Positions 1 through 13,583 of a DNA stretch of 64,000 bases are shown here, in pieces (the stretch's first letter is position 1; each line of letters opens with the position of its first letter). Both the position numbers and the translations under genes were made by a program. The notes under the pieces are model-generated. The model had not been told where the DNA came from. It saw only the letters and a list, made by a program, of their open reading frames with translations, and did not search any database. Source of the stretch: Hemicentrotus pulcherrimus (taxonomy: Eukaryota > Echinodermata > Echinoidea > Camarodonta > Strongylocentrotidae); the NCBI GenBank assembly GCA_003118195.1, contig BEXV01000082.1, positions 631,947 through 695,946 of the forward strand, read 5' to 3'.

Positions 1-2250
1 CGAGCTAAATCCAGAATTTTGTTTCAGAATCTGAGACAAAGTTACCGGATCCCTTTAAACTGAATATTGAATTATTTTGTGTGAGGAAAATCATTTTCGA
101 GGGAACCTCATGTGGCAGATTTTGAACTCTTTGACATTTACTTGTTATGTTGGCTGTGGATTTCTGTATTTATAGATTTATATAAAATCATAAATGATGT
201 CAAAACATCTGTTTCAAGATTATGACATTTGTTGTAGGTTTTCCTCCACATCTATTTTCTCAGTGAAGCTTACAGATTGAGAATTTGGGGAATTATTGTA
301 AAGCCATGAAGTTACATAAAAAATTCCTTCTTTCCCTTTTGCCTAAATGGGGGCAGGTGGGAGGACAGGGGAGTGGGGGAGAGGGGGGAGGTGGTTGATT
401 TGAGTGGTACGATGTAAAGTGTCTAGACACATTCTTGCCAGTGGTGTTATTATATAGGAAGACTGATGATGTATGTTCTTAGAGATGACCTCAGAATATA
501 TGGGTGGCAAACTCACACCTGTTTGCTCCATCACTTACCAAACTTTCTAGAAGATGAGAGGATGGGTAGTAGTCTATAATAGCAGACTCTGGAAAGATCC
601 ATTTTACGTACTGTCGGCCAGAATGGTGTTAACTTTGTGTCTATAATCTGTATGATGTAATCTAATGCCTAAATTTCTGGCACTTGGAAGATAATTTCAC
701 ATTGACATGAGTTCAGCCTACCGCTACGGAATGAAGTTGGTTACAAATGTTTTTGTGCTATGTTCAAAATGAGAGAAAGAAAAGTTACAAGGATTAGTGT
801 TTTCATATCTTATCCTGAAAGCTGTCCCCCCCCTCCCCCTATCATACAAACTATCCTTCAGGAGGGATAAGATGCTCAACATTACTCAATTTCTGGACTT
901 GTTAGAGGCTTCCCCTTATATTACAAAACAACTCTACTGTATGATTGTCATAACAATTCCATTTTTCAGATGCAGGTTATATCTTTGATTTTGATTTTGA
1001 CTTTGATCTTAAGCTTGATTTTGATTGTCGATTTATAGATTTTTAATGAACAAATAAAGAAAAATATAAAGGGCACGCAATCAAGAAAGGAAAGATGGAT
1101 AAGGAGGGGAATTGAGTGTTGCTCTTGGGGTGGTATTTCGCACCTGTTGTCCAACATCATATCATCCAGAGGCAAGTACAGGAGAGGATTTCAGTTACCA
1201 TGACAACACTAATGGAGGTTGCTGAATACCCTGACCCTAAACTGAACCAAAGTGGATATAGTTTGCAATTTTCATATACTCTGCTTGAATCTTACTTCAA
1301 TATTGATTGTGGAAATTTTCAAAGTGTTTCAAAATGTGTGTTTTTCATCCATTTTGCCATTCCCGATTCCTTCAGTGTTTGTCTTCCCATCATCACTTGT
1401 TAATAACTGTTCATGTCTAATGATATGCTGCAGTAGTGCTATAACCTAATTAGTTCAGATTCAGAGGGACACATAGGTCCAAAAAAATATGAAAAAATGT
1501 CATTTGCAAATTGTTGTTGCTCAAATTTTAATGCAATTTTTAAAATTCCAGTGATGTATATCAATGTTAATACAAAACAAATACACTCTGCAAATGTTTA
1601 AGTTTTTAATGCACTCATATTTGTTGTGGGGAAAAAATTGAGATGTTTAAAACATGTAAGACATCTGATGAATGAGCTGTAGTCAAGATATGAAACTTGT
1701 GAAACCAGTATGTTTATGTTTTGCAGTCCCAAAGATGACACCAATTTGTGATTTTATCTCCTAATCCACTGGATGATGATGTCCATATGGAAGGAATAGG
1801 GGTGGGGTGACGTAGTATAGTTATCAACCTGGTATGGGACCACCCATTCCACAGGCTGATAAGACTATGTCATCAGCATCATTAATGTCAGATTTGAAAC
1901 ACAAGTAAGACAAGAGAAAAGTTGCAGATGGTAGCCATTTCTGAGGACTTTGAATGCCTTGAGAAAATACAAAACTCTGGCAACATCCACTTATTCTTAT
2001 TTTACCATGCCTCATCATTTTTCTCAATCAACCTCCCATCTATACATGATAAAAACAGATGGTACAGCCAAATACTTTTGCCTACATTATACTTGGAATA
2101 TGACGTACGTTTGAACCATGATGGTGTTTTTTTTTTAGAGTTGGCTTTGATAAATGTTTTGTTTGCTTCAGATGTCTGGATTGTACTGGTATTTAAAAAA
2201 AAATTCATGTCCTTAGATTTGTAAGGAATATTACCACTTTCAATTGGATA
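1..2250. other. non-coding AT-rich stretch
   Basis: No splice-bounded or compositionally coding segment is visible. Short open frames here are what AT-rich sequence gives by chance. The only structure is an imperfect TTTTGA-type low-complexity run around 985-1035 and a G-rich patch around 350-390. Most likely intergenic or intronic. Confidence 0.6.
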
Positions 2251-2260
2251 TTAAATTACC

Positions 2261-2596
2261 TTGGTGACCTTTTGTTATGTTCATAAAAAGAAAGACAGGA
2301 GTACGAAATGGTGTACAAAGGTTACCGATCCGCCTCCAGAGTACTTTGATATAGGTCATGCAAGCCACTGCAAATCTGCCAGATGCTCAGCCATATTTCA
2401 GCAGATATACAGAAGGCAATGTTATTGTTTATTTCCAAACACATGCCAGATTGGTGTAAAGATGACAGTTTGTCAAACGCCTTCATTCGCAGAACTTGAC
2501 CACCCTGACGAGACAGATGAGGAGGATGAGGAGGCAACAGGGAAGATATCAGCTGAACAATCTACCAAGTGTTTACACCACGGTTTCAGTGTTTAG
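2261..2596 (+). CDS. possible acidic coding segment, unidentified
   Basis: An open frame of 111 codons runs from just after an upstream in-frame TAA (2252) to a stop at about 2594-2596. Its most protein-like part is the C-terminal third, which has the acidic run HPDETDEEDEEATGK. That part is preceded by a usable acceptor (a pyrimidine-rich stretch ending TTCGCAG at about 2491). The first half reads like random translation, with scattered Cys and Tyr. If real, it would be a short acidic, probably intracellular exon ending a transcript. There is no convincing donor and no ATG with good context, and I recognise no family. It could equally be chance, since a GAGGAGGATGAGGAG-type repeat codes Asp/Glu in this frame. 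Confidence 0.15.
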   Translation: MVTFCYVHKKKDRSTKWCTKVTDPPPEYFDIGHASHCKSARCSAIFQQIYRRQCYCLFPNTCQIGVKMTVCQTPSFAELDHPDETDEEDEEATGKISAEQSTKCLHHGFSV

Positions 2597-2599
2597 GGT

Positions 2600-4425
2600 C
2601 AAACGCTGGCCTCGCTCGTTCTTTTGAGAAAACACAGGTGGTAGCAAGATGATAGATGGAGTTTGTCTTCCGCTCGTTCCCTCACAAATTTGATAGTAAT
2701 GGGAGACGGTGGGAAGAGAGATGAAGGAAGGAAGATAAGGGGTGAGAAAATAGGTGGAGTTGGACTTTGAAGAGGAGAAAGGAGAAGGATGGAGAAGTAA
2801 AGGATTTTTGAGGGAAAAGAGGCCTGTTAAAAAGAAGGATGGGAGATAGACCAAACACCTTTTTTTCACTGAAAGAAGGATATCTGTAAGGGTCAGAGAG
2901 TGCTGCTGCAAGAGAAAGACACTGATAGTTGTGTATAAAAGTTTCATGTAATCAGGAGATGTAAATAAATATCACCTCTAAGACTGCAGAATTTTGAGAG
3001 TAGATTCAGACAAACAAATTATTAAGGATTACATCTTACTCCATGACAAATCGAGAAAATCTCAATGCATTGTATGGAATTCTTGTCCATGCACCACCCC
3101 GGTACCCCATTGAGAAAGTCTTTAGATTCTCAGTCATCTCTGCCTACAATACCCTTCTCCTGTACTACTGCATTCAATCTCCTGTACTTCAAGTTTTAGT
3201 AAATTCTCCCTTGCCCCCCTGCTTGTATCAAGGAGTTCCCTTGACACCTTGACACGTGTTCCATGCTTCCCATCCTTTGCTTTATCATGTCCATATGTCC
3301 TCGGTATCTTTTGACCCTAGGGTTGTGTCTAGCATACCAGACATGGTTTACACTGGACTTCAGGCCAACATCTTTCTCCTTTCAAACTGGCATCCTGTCT
3401 TAAAGAGAAGGTTGAGTTCTGGGAAGAGGTGAAAAATAATTTGTGAACTTTATCATTTGTAATTATGCAAGCGTGGAAGAACATCAGATAAGACATGTTC
3501 CCTGAAAAGCATGGCTCTTCAAATGCCTTCATATTCTAAATATGTCATGTTTATCGTAAAACTCGGGGGGAGGAGGTTTTTTTCGCCACGTGTTCGTGTA
3601 GTCCCATATACATCTTTCTGTGTACAATGTTTTTAACTTGACCAAATTTCTTATCATTTAGATCATTCCAGAACCTTGCAATACACACAAATTCTTATAT
3701 GCTAGGTGATCAACCTTTTCTGGTCAATTCCACACAGTTTCTTTCACAATGCAATCACATGACCAGAACTCAACTTCATCTTTAAGATTTGTGTCTCTGG
3801 AAATAGACATCTCATTATCCTTCCATCTTTGGATTCCAATAATAGTTCAAAAGAAACAACTGAAGACCAGATAACTTGCGTTTAATGATAACAATGTTAC
3901 AGCACATCACATGCCACAGTTGAGGATTTGCTTAGTGTGAAAATATTGCCCAGGCCTTTTCTGGGTTCCCGTTATATCACAGCGCTTTAGTGTTGCATTC
4001 TAAGGTTCTCATTGACCACACCTGGGTTGAGAGAGGCAAGCCGTTGATTTGTGTCATCTATTTGAGGATGGATGTGATCACAGTCCCCACATTGTGGATA
4101 GAATAGCTACTATACTATCAAAGGTCAAAGGTTAAATGAATTCAAGTAGTATACATGTTCAGTTAAATAAATTCAAGGTGCTTAAATTATGGAAAGCAGA
4201 TATATCGATTCGACATTTCAAAGAAATAGTAAATAGGAGCATGTAGGCATGCCATGACAAACATTGTTCAGGTTAAAATGACATTGGGTCTCGTGATACA
4301 GACTAATATGAGATTCAGAACCCCCATGATAAGCAGCAGTCAAATGCTACTAATTTGTTTATCTGTTGAACAACTCATGGACATTTCTCTAATTAGGATC
4401 CCCCTCTCTCAAACCTCACTAGCTT
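2600..4425. other. non-coding stretch with a purine-rich block
   Basis: Bases 2690-2900 are strongly purine-rich (GA) on the plus strand, which produces a meaningless Ser/Leu/Pro-rich antisense frame. The remainder is ordinary AT-rich sequence with no supported gene. Confidence 0.5.
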
Positions 4426-4465
4426 TCTTTTCCTTTTCCCTTTTTTTCTTCTCTCTCTTTCTTTA

Positions 4466-4510
<45 letters not shown>

Positions 4511-4513
4511 TCC
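4426..4513. repeat. (TC)n microsatellite
   Basis: A pyrimidine-only run, imperfect at first and then about 50 bases of pure TC. It is followed about 100 bases later by a poly-G run (about 4620-4632). Confidence 0.9.
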
Positions 4514-5276
4514 TATTTCACTTGATGTTTGGATTGATGGATTGGCAATGGTAGTTTTGTCATCAGATGCTGTTATTCTTCATTTCAAATAGAAGTTACA
4601 GCTATCTTTTGAGGGTTGGTGGGGGGGGGGGGTGATTATTCAATCTCTGATAATGCCTTTACGATAAAATTTATTTCTGAATTAGTTTAGTATTCATTTT
4701 TGTGTAAACTCTTACTTTCTTTTAAATGGTAACACATACTATTGTATGCTAAGAGCTAAGAGGGTATTGTCACACTAAATGTATAAACTTTAGGCCCACT
4801 GCAGGCAATATCTACTGATATAAATTCTGTTCGATCAAAGAAGAAGGCAGTTGAATGATGTTACTCAACTTCCTTGTTTCATTGTTCTTACAATCCCCAA
4901 AAGTACTTTCTAGAAGTAGAACAGTAAAACAGAACACATATTTCACATTTATTTCATTTGCTCCATGTGGATGTAAGCTGTAACAGATGTTTTAATTATC
5001 AAGCCTCGTTTAATTTAGACCTCTATTTCCTTCTTGTTGTCATGCTATCATTGTTGAATACAATCACATAGTCAGCAGAAATTACTGTTCTATTTTGGGA
5101 ACAATAGGATTATTAGAATTATTTTGATTCCTGGACAATGTCACTGGATGACAACACTGCAACAAAAAGCTGGAAAAAAGAAGAAATTATTATCACAACA
5201 TTGTGCAACCTCAAGTTGCTATAGAAGGTTGTAACTTAGTACTATCAATTATCTATAACCTGATTTGCAATATTTG

Positions 5277-5792
5277 TTAAAGGTACTATGTCCCATTTGC
5301 AGGCCAAAAAAATGAAAAAGTTAAATTCCAACTGCATTTGAAAGATAATACTAATTTAGAACTTCCCTAAAAAAGGAAGGGCTTGAAAATGTCTTCAAGT
5401 GGGAAAATAACGACTATTAGTTATCAAATCGACTTTAGGGCTATAGAGCCCAAAAGCAATAGTCTTGATTTTCAGACAACTGTACCGAATGGTCATACGT
5501 TTTATGCTGCGCAAAGATTCAATCAGTTTAATCTTGGCCATCACAAGAAGTGGGTTATTGATGTAGACAAATGCTCATGTAACCTTTACAACTCTTTTCA
5601 TGTATGTTATTACCAAAGAAGAAAAAAGCCAGTCAGTCACTCAATAGTGTCTGACAGTGAAGTCTAGCAAGAAAACGGGTTTTATTACATAACGTTTAAA
5701 TTTCACAGATAGGACATACATGACATATTCATAATTCCGGCAAAGTTCTACAGCATTTGAGGTTGGCTGCAAAAGGGACATAGTACCTTTAA
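5277..5792. mobile_element. TTAA-flanked inverted-repeat element (MITE), about 0.5 kb
   Basis: TTAA at 5277-5280 and at 5789-5792 flanks a segment whose two ends are inverted copies: AAAGGTACTATGTCCC on the left, with the same bases reversed and complemented on the right. The similarity continues as CATTTGCAGGCC against CTTTTGCAGCCAACC. Terminal inverted repeats of about 27 bp with a TTAA target duplication are the pattern of piggyBac-type non-autonomous elements (family knowledge). Inside there is a 94-codon open frame (5383-5667) that resembles no transposase I recognise. I treat it as incidental. Confidence 0.75.
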
Positions 5793-6780
5793 AGGCTTCA
5801 GTAACATGATTTGTTACTTCAATTCATAAGGCAACATTAAACATACAAATGTCACTTTGAAATGGTCCGATAGTCATCTATTAATTTATCTGAGAATGCA
5901 AATGAAAGCACACATGGAAGTTTGAAAACTGTGATTGATTTTCAATAAGAAATGAGATAATTGTTTGTAATGTTAACCATAAAATCTTTCCTAGAGGGAG
6001 ATTTCGAGGGAATTGCGTGTTCGTGTTTCCCCCTGTATAATCTTACTTTCCAAAAGCTTTTTGACAGATTCTGGGTCTTTATAAATGTTATGCAATATAA
6101 ACAATATTTTCATCAGAACCACAATGTCTTGTAGAATATGTTTAAAGTCTTCGTGTATGATATTAAGATTGTCATTGTGTGACTTTCAATAGTAGGAGAT
6201 GAAGCTCCAAGATGTAAGATATTGTAAGATATTGTAAGATAAGTTTACCCTACTCAAAATAGAATAGTCTAAAACTATAGTTGATAAATGGTGAAAAGCA
6301 GCTCAGAAATTGTTTTGTAAAGATATATTCTTTACTACTATTTTCAGCTCTGAATATCTTTTTCGTCCAACTCAAGCTTAATTCTTAGCCTGAAATATGT
6401 TTTTGAAAAATCTATTTTCATTACTTTCCATAAGAAAATAGAATAATAATGTGGAGTTTTCAAGGAAATACGCTTACGTAATGTAAAGATAAAAAGCTAA
6501 AAAGCTAAAGAATAATATATTTTTGTATGTGAAAAACAGCCAGGATTATACACTTATTTAACTTCTGACTTTTCAAAATCAAAATTTGTTATTGAGAGCT
6601 CTTCTTGAATGGTTTCATTCATCTGCATGCAAAGATACTCAATTCTAAAAGCATTTAGTCATAATATTGTCACACGTGAAGTATGCACGTGCTTTCTTTC
6701 TTACTAATGTTGTAATACTAACTAACATACTTCTGTATTTTAAATGAATTCACCATCCCTTAAAAAAAAAATTGTCTGTT
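5793..6780. other. non-coding AT-rich stretch
   Basis: No gene is seen. A short tandem repeat (about 10-11 bp unit TGTAAGATAT, three copies) lies at about 6211-6241. Confidence 0.5.
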
Positions 6781-6781
6781 T

Positions 6782-6842
6782 AGAACCAGAAGGCATTAAT
6801 CCCTTTTAGATTCGCTTTTAGTTAGCACCCTTCTGGCTGTTT
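6782..6842. repeat. tiny hairpin repeat, copy 1
   Basis: Begins AACCAGAAGG and ends CCTTCTGGCT, so the ends pair as a stem around about 35 bases of loop. Two more copies with the same termini lie at about 10679 and 28758. This marks it as a dispersed miniature foldback element and not a chance palindrome. Confidence 0.65.
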
Positions 6843-7734
6843 ATATACGGATGATTTGTATGTTAAAATGTATGGCATGTAGGATCTTTTATCAGGCAAT
6901 ATTGTGCTTAGAAGAAAAAAACCAACGCTTTTTTGAGTGTATTTCATCTTTAAATAAAATCTGCAGCTTGTGGAAAGAAAAGAGAGAACAGTTCGTAATG
7001 AGTTTGGCTCTTGAAAAGAGTGCTTACGCAAGCTCTTAGTCCCATAGATGTGTTTTCCTGACTAATAAAAGGTGCAGGGTGTTATGTTTTTTTGGCCTAG
7101 TAGGGTTGAGCACATCTGGGCGATAGGTTGTGTATCATGAGAATGTGATAGACAGGTGTAGGGAATCAGTCCTGGTGCACGCAAACATTAAGTTCTGCTT
7201 GCTTTACCAGATGTACCTCGCACCATGCACACTCAAGCATGCTGTACTTTTAGTTTTACCCATGAATAGTCAGACGGACGAATAAAGAGATGAATATGTT
7301 TTGAAGATGTGTTCCAGAGGGGAGGGAAGATCTTCTTCATCTTCATAAATGTGATTTATGTGATATTGATAAAGAATTATGTAACTTGAAGATAGTGGTA
7401 ATTAGGAATGATTTGTATTAACTACTCTTCAACCGGTAATTTTTAGATGGACAAACTTTTGCAAATCGATGAGGATGGTCATTCCAATGACAAGATTCAT
7501 TCTTTAATGCAAAACTTCAATTGATAATTCAATCAGTTTGTGGCATTATTTTCAGATCTCTACCGGTCTTTGGAAAGTTAAAAAACTTCCATGCATGCTA
7601 AAGTTTGCTGGTTCTATAGTAGATCACTGATAGGATTGTTCATTAATGAATAATAATTTGTATCTAGAATAGATCTTCAGGCTTTGAATGGCTTTAAAAA
7701 GAACTATTATTTTGTGAAGAAACTCTGAATGCCG

Positions 7735-7835
7735 TGTCATGGTAGGTCAATTCATCCTGTAGGGCATTAGACTATCAGCTCCTCCTAGCTCTCCAATGCA
7801 ATTGGTAGGGTTTGAATCCCTACCCTACCCTACCC
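7735..7835 (+). mobile_element. degenerate tRNA-derived SINE head
   Basis: A canonical T-arm is visible at 7806-7822 (stem TAGGG, 7-base loop TTTGAAT, stem CCCTA), which is a good pol III B box. Upstream, GTAGGGCATTAGACTATCA (about 7761-7779) resembles the D-arm to anticodon part of a tRNA. The rest does not fold as an intact tRNA, and a CCCTA-type simple repeat follows (about 7817-7836). Best read as an old tRNA-related SINE fragment; not a functional tRNA gene. Confidence 0.4.
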
Positions 7836-7839
7836 TGTC

Positions 7840-10670
7840 ATCATGTGCATCTAACCACACAGCCTGCTCAATGTTTTCAATTCATGACTCTGTTTATACA
7901 ATTCATCTTTTCTTCCCCATCTGTCTTTTATATGCCCTACTCATTCTTATCAACAGCAACGGTTCTATTGTAAACACGTGCTACTTCAACTAAATGGTTC
8001 GAAAATAAACATGGCCATCAGTAGGGATGCTCTGTAGTCTGTAGACCATTAGTTTTAACCTTGAGACTGAATGCAGACTCTTTGTTTGTGTGTATGTAAT
8101 GTTAATTGACTCCTCCTGTTTTCAAGAGTCTGTGTGTCTATATCGGAACATGTTTGTCACTATCACATATGGAATGCATTCTTTCATGTTGTGTAGGCCT
8201 AAATGTCTGCCTCTCAATGTCTTTATTCATTTTTATGAAATGGATCTTTCTTTTGTTCCATCTTTCACTCCATATCAATGTGTTATATCTTGACTCAAAA
8301 TCTCTTATCTCCATTAATGTATCATATCACAGATTCTTACTCTCTTTTTCATCATTCGGAGCGGTCCTTTTGACATTTTGAAAATGTACATATTCTAACT
8401 TATATAAAAATGTGTTGCATTACATTTGAATTTGTTTGGTGTAAAGTTTAAAGCAAGATGATATTCATTTAGTGTGTCGGAGGAATTTTTCATTTTTTTA
8501 TACCTCGTCATCTGGCCTTACTTAGCAAATGTACTGTGAAAGGACATTGTGAATCTTGCTATGGTTATGTACCAATATATCTTCTATCTGCTATTACAAA
8601 TATTCAGGTATCCTTACTTTATATTTCTTTCTCTCTTTGAAATATTCTCATCAACGCAACTTCACCGACTATATCTTGAATGAAATCTTTGATAATTCTC
8701 TTTGATACGTTTCACTATATTTTTGTCCTCTCTCTCTCTCTATTTTCTCACTGTTAATGTCACACATGGTATCCACTTGGGATAATAAACCGGATCCGTG
8801 TGAACATCATGTCTCCTGACTTCCCATCTGCCAAGCTAGAATATTACCAGCTGCGCTCAGATTATTATCAAAATGTTACCAGGTTATAAACATTAAAAGA
8901 AGTTTGTTTGAACCTGTCCAGACCATAAGAAATTAATACAAAACCGATGTAAAGAAACGATGTATAAAGAATCATTGTGTAGCGAAAGGGGGCTCACAGA
9001 CTATAGAAAACAATATTGTGTATAGAAATGTCTTATGAAGAAACTTGTTTAAAAGAGGACAATTTATATGACAGCTGGCCAATCATCAGTGTGTGCTCAC
9101 GATAAGCCCCACCCAGTTATTTGCTCTTGTACGGTATAACATTCAAATGAAAAAGGGATCTGATTCTTTGTAGAGTTTTTGTTTGAAAAGATGCTCTAAC
9201 ATGTGTTTCACTGTATGGTTCGTTGTTGTACAATATTTTTTCATACAATGACTTTCAGACTAGAAAAAAGATAATCAATGAACTAATAGTTACGATGAAT
9301 TCTGATAATGTGAATGCAGATTAGAGTACTCAAGCAGAGAGTGAAATGATACAAAATCACAATGAGGCAGAAGCACTCCTCCAAGTTCAAATCCTGTACT
9401 TCATGTTTATATACATGTTTGTATAGCTGCATATTCTTTTATACAAGCCTCACTCATGTATCAGTTGTTGTTTTTATTATAGTCCCACATCAAATCATGT
9501 CATTGGCAGATATATTGTTTGCTTTTGTGTTTTAGGTTCCTGGAAAATAGATGAATAGATTATTTGAAGGAAATGAATTTGAATATAATTGATAAAATCA
9601 GAGTGAAAGAGATAGGAGGGTGACTATACATGCAGAAAAACATTTAGTCTGTTGATTATCTTATTGCGCGGTTTCAAATCACTTCCTAAAAGCAATATTG
9701 CAATCATGGCATAACAACTAGAATGAGCTTACTCATATGAAGATGAAAGATTACTCTAGTGGCTGAACTTGCATAACTTTATGAAGACTTTGCTTGATTT
9801 AAAGTTTGAAAGCCCCTCTCAGGGATATATATGAAAGCCCTGAAGAACCTATCTAAAAAAATATCTGTAACCTCAATATGAGTTTATGAAAGTATGTGCA
9901 CAATTTTAGATCTTTATGAGTGTAAATTGAAACCCTAATTTTGCACACAACAAATGAGATGACTAAAACACTATCAATTGCAAAATTAAATTTGAAAAGA
10001 AAAATTACTGTAATTTTGCTAATAACAAATATTTTGCCACCATACTTTATAGGAAGGTTTTCAATTATTATTTTCACAACATTTCGACCCATATACAATT
10101 TCTGAATTTTCACCAGGCAAATGCCTGCAACGCCATTAAAGTTTAAAAAACATAAATACATCATTTATGTTTCTCCCCTGAAATATTTCTTGTACATGTA
10201 TGTGCAGGGAAACCTACATTTTATAGATATTTTCTTTGTTCTTGTGATAGGAACACTAAGTATGTAAGGATGTTTTGAACGGCTACAAATGGGGATAGAC
10301 AGTAGTGAGCTGGTTGATGAATGTGTATCCTCTCAAATTATGTAATTGCAAAATAACAACTAAAAAATGATCTCAGATGGGTGTGAAAATGCCAAAGGTT
10401 AGGATCACAATGCTGTATCATTCATGAAGCAGTTGTAGCAATGTAAGTTAGAGTGTTATGTCAAGTAGCAAGACATGCATTCACTCACCATCAAACACAT
10501 TTTCAGATCATACTCATAATTATCCAATCAATCATTTGAGGTCTTATCCAGTCAAATCTGTGAGACGTGGGTCTAGACTGGTGGTATATAACGATGACCT
10601 GAGATATGGTATCAAGAATTTTCAATTACCTCCAAGTCTCCAGAAATCATAGAGGTGACATGAAGATATT
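7840..10670. other. non-coding AT-rich stretch
   Basis: About 2.8 kb with no splice-bounded exon or recognisable repeat apart from a short TC run near 8730-8750. A 103-codon minus-strand frame at 9853-10164 is rich in Ile, Phe and Lys, as AT-rich sequence gives by chance. Confidence 0.5.
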
Positions 10671-10678
10671 ACCTGCTG

Positions 10679-10736
10679 AGAGCCAGAAGGGCATCAAATG
10701 ATATCATTTAAAATAGGGTAATCCCCTTCTGGCTCT
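10679..10736. repeat. tiny hairpin repeat, copy 2
   Basis: AGAGCCAGAAGGG at the left pairs with CCCCTTCTGGCTCT at the right, giving a 12-13 bp stem. The middle contains the self-complementary ATGATATCAT. It has the same termini as the copies at 6782 and 28758. Confidence 0.75.
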
Positions 10737-11569
10737 AAAGAGATGATATGTTAAGCCAGTGATAATGATTTGGGCATGAGTACCTCAGGTCCAGCGAAGA
10801 TCTTCTCAAATCAAGAGTTTATTCCTCATGTCAAGATTATCATGTCAGACTTGAGCAATAAGGTGAATCTGTGACTGACTCCACCATTTCTACCAATTTG
10901 AAGAAAGACATTTTGCTTTAAAGCAATAATTCTCTTTCTCTAGGACAGAAGATTGTTTCTCCTAAGGTGTATAGATACTTTATATCAAATGATGAGAGTA
11001 ATCTGGACAGTGTGAATGAGTTCTGACTCTTAACAGATGATGCTCGTGATGCTTTCCAAAGCCAACATATGTATTGTCTGTATTCAACAAGAAAAAATCT
11101 CTCTTTGTATAAATAAATAGAATATTTGTTTAATGATTTGAATGTGCACAGAAAATCGTTTTGCCAATTATATTTGTTGAAATGCCTTTCTTTACTATGA
11201 GCTCTCATTTACATAAAAGCAGCAATCCAGCATATTAACTAATGTCAGTAGCGATTATACTAGAGACATTATTATGATTGATTAAACACAAAGAGGTTAG
11301 TATGATGAAGAAGTAGTCTCCAAAATGTTTATCCATCTTTGTGGGCACTTTTGAACATTAATGGATATTTCCTGTTTATGCCTGTGATTGCTCTCATGAA
11401 ATGCTGGATAGTAGCTTTAAAATCAGGTGCACCTGTAATAGTGATCAGAGTGAATTAAACATACCAGATATAATACTTTAGATCTGGCAGCCAGATGAGG
11501 TAAGTCTGGGGAATAGAACTAAACCTGATTGTCATCTCAGGCTTTCAAGCTACATCGATGGTTGGGTTG

Positions 11570-11995
11570 TATTTTCCTCTCTTTCTCTGTTTGCCATTGC
11601 CTATAAGTTGTCTCAGTCTCAGTTTTGTGTAATATGTTTGTCTGTCTGTCTATCTGTCCTCCCATTTCTTCATTCCTCCATTTTCTTCCTCCTATCTATC
11701 TTTTTTTTTCTTTCTAACCCTGCGAAATCCTTGCTGCTTTATGATAATTACTTTTCTTTTTCGTTTTCCTCATATCTTAAAGAATTGTCTGTACAATTTG
11801 TTTTGATTAGCTTTTTTTACTATCAGTTTATTTTGTTCATTGATTGTCATGCCTTTATTTTTAATTTTTTTTTCTCTATCCCTCTCTATTTCTCCCTGTC
11901 CTGATCTTTTACCTCTATTCCTCTCCTCTATTTCTTCACCCTCTACCCCTCCTCCTCATCCATCTTCTTCATCCCTCCTTCTTTCTATCAGGATG
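11570..11995. repeat. pyrimidine-rich tract
   Basis: About 420 bases of T/C-dominated sequence on the plus strand, including TCTG-type runs (11637-11655) and CCTC-rich stretches. The apparent Ser/Phe/Leu-rich ORFs in it are composition artefacts. Confidence 0.8.
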
Positions 11996-12214
11996 AATCA
12001 TAGCTCTCTTCCTTGTTCTGTCCCATGACTGCCATCAGTAAGACAAACAGATGAGTGTCTGGAAGCCATATGAGAGAAACAATCTGTATCGTATTGGATG
12101 AGTAAGGTCAGCCCTCTTACAACAACAGAAAAGTGATTAAATCTCAAGGTATGACAAATCAAAGATTACACAGGCCTAATATTCTTCACTAATTAGAGAA
12201 AACCCTTTAAAGCT

Positions 12215-12260
12215 AATCCTAAGAGAGAAAAAGAGAGATAGAGAGAGAGAGAGAGAGGGG
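12215..12260. repeat. (GA)n microsatellite
   Basis: A near-pure GA run of about 40 bases on the plus strand. Confidence 0.9.
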
Positions 12261-13229
12261 CTGAAAGCATAGATATTTTATTGATCTTTTGGCTTATGAG
12301 GGAGTTATCACACACGCACAAAAAAATGTTTTTTGTACATTGGGCTTCCATGCTGCCAGTTTAAGGTATAAGAATTATCAACTTCAAACTTTACTTCTAT
12401 ACTAACTATATGGAGATATTACATGCTATAATACTTTAAAGGACTTTTAAAGTGACTAGTTGTCACATTCATATATACTCGCATAGAAAAGGATGTTTAT
12501 AAGGAAATATAAATGACTTTGAAGTAATTGTACCAAACAAAATTACTTTAAAGAATCATGGCGAGCCTTTTTGAGAGCTACGAGCTTATAATTTTTCAAA
12601 TTTATCATATGATAAATCCATCTCTCTTCGCAGTAGACTAGTTTAATGGTTTTAGAGAAGTAAGATCTTTCCAAGTTAAGAAAAGTAGGCCCTTTAGTTG
12701 GAAAAATCCTAGCAAAAGTGAAAACTAAAACCCCCACCCCTTATGCCCCCTCCCACATATTTGCCTTGCTCTCAGGGGATCTGACTTTTCCTCATCTGTG
12801 GCTAAAAAACCCTTAAAACTGATAGAGATTGTTCAAGAGACAACAGGGATATGATATTTTGAACTTCTAGGAATTACATCTTTTGAAAGTTTTATAAGCT
12901 ATTGCTTTTTCAAGTCTCTTGGTTCTGAAGATGGATATAATGGTTTGCCTACCTATAAGAGGGTTTCTCTTCATTAACCAAGGAATTCATCTTGACCTAT
13001 ACTAAGTATCAAGGTGAGGGCATTTCTGAGGAAGTCCGTCTGCTTACCTCATCATCAGAAGAGGGTTCTAGACCCATGAGAGCCTATTATAATCACTCAC
13101 CGGGTTCAAGAGTATTCAAGGGGGGAACAATTTGTTCATTATTTGGTCTCGAGTTGTTTGTAATTTGTGATCCAGCATGGAGCTATATAGTGGTGTGTTG
13201 TGTTGGATTGGATCACAGTGAAGATGTGA

Positions 13230-13350
13230 GTCAAACGAATGAGAGAGAATGAGAGAAAGAGAAAGCGGGAAAGGGGGTAGGCTGGGAAGAGGAAAGAGAG
13301 GGAGAGAGCAGAAAATGAGTGGGAGAGAGTGAGAGAGAGCGCGAGAGAAT
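13230..13350. repeat. purine-rich (GA/GGGA) tract
   Basis: About 115 bases almost entirely A and G on the plus strand, an imperfect GA repeat. Confidence 0.85.
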
Positions 13351-13583
13351 AACAATAATCATGTTTTTGTTATTATTTTTGTTTTTGTGATCTCTCTCGA
13401 TGGGCAGGCAAAGTATTGATCGGATTTATTTGGCACCATCTCAAATGCTGAGCCACAATGATACTAATATTCTGCTGCAATTAATTGCTTTATAAATCTG
13501 TATCTTGATGCATCTCTCTGGTGAAGTAGGACCACGCTGTAGAACCTCACTGGTCATGCTAAAACATTGATTCACTATTTGTA

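Noticed and set aside
5383..5667. 94-codon ORF inside the TTAA-flanked element, considered as a transposase remnant
   Set aside because: No catalytic motif or recognisable domain; the element size fits a non-autonomous MITE.
7760..7823. Functional tRNA gene on the plus strand
   Set aside because: The T-arm is good but the acceptor stem and anticodon arm do not form; a SINE remnant is more likely. The same holds for 13871-13944.
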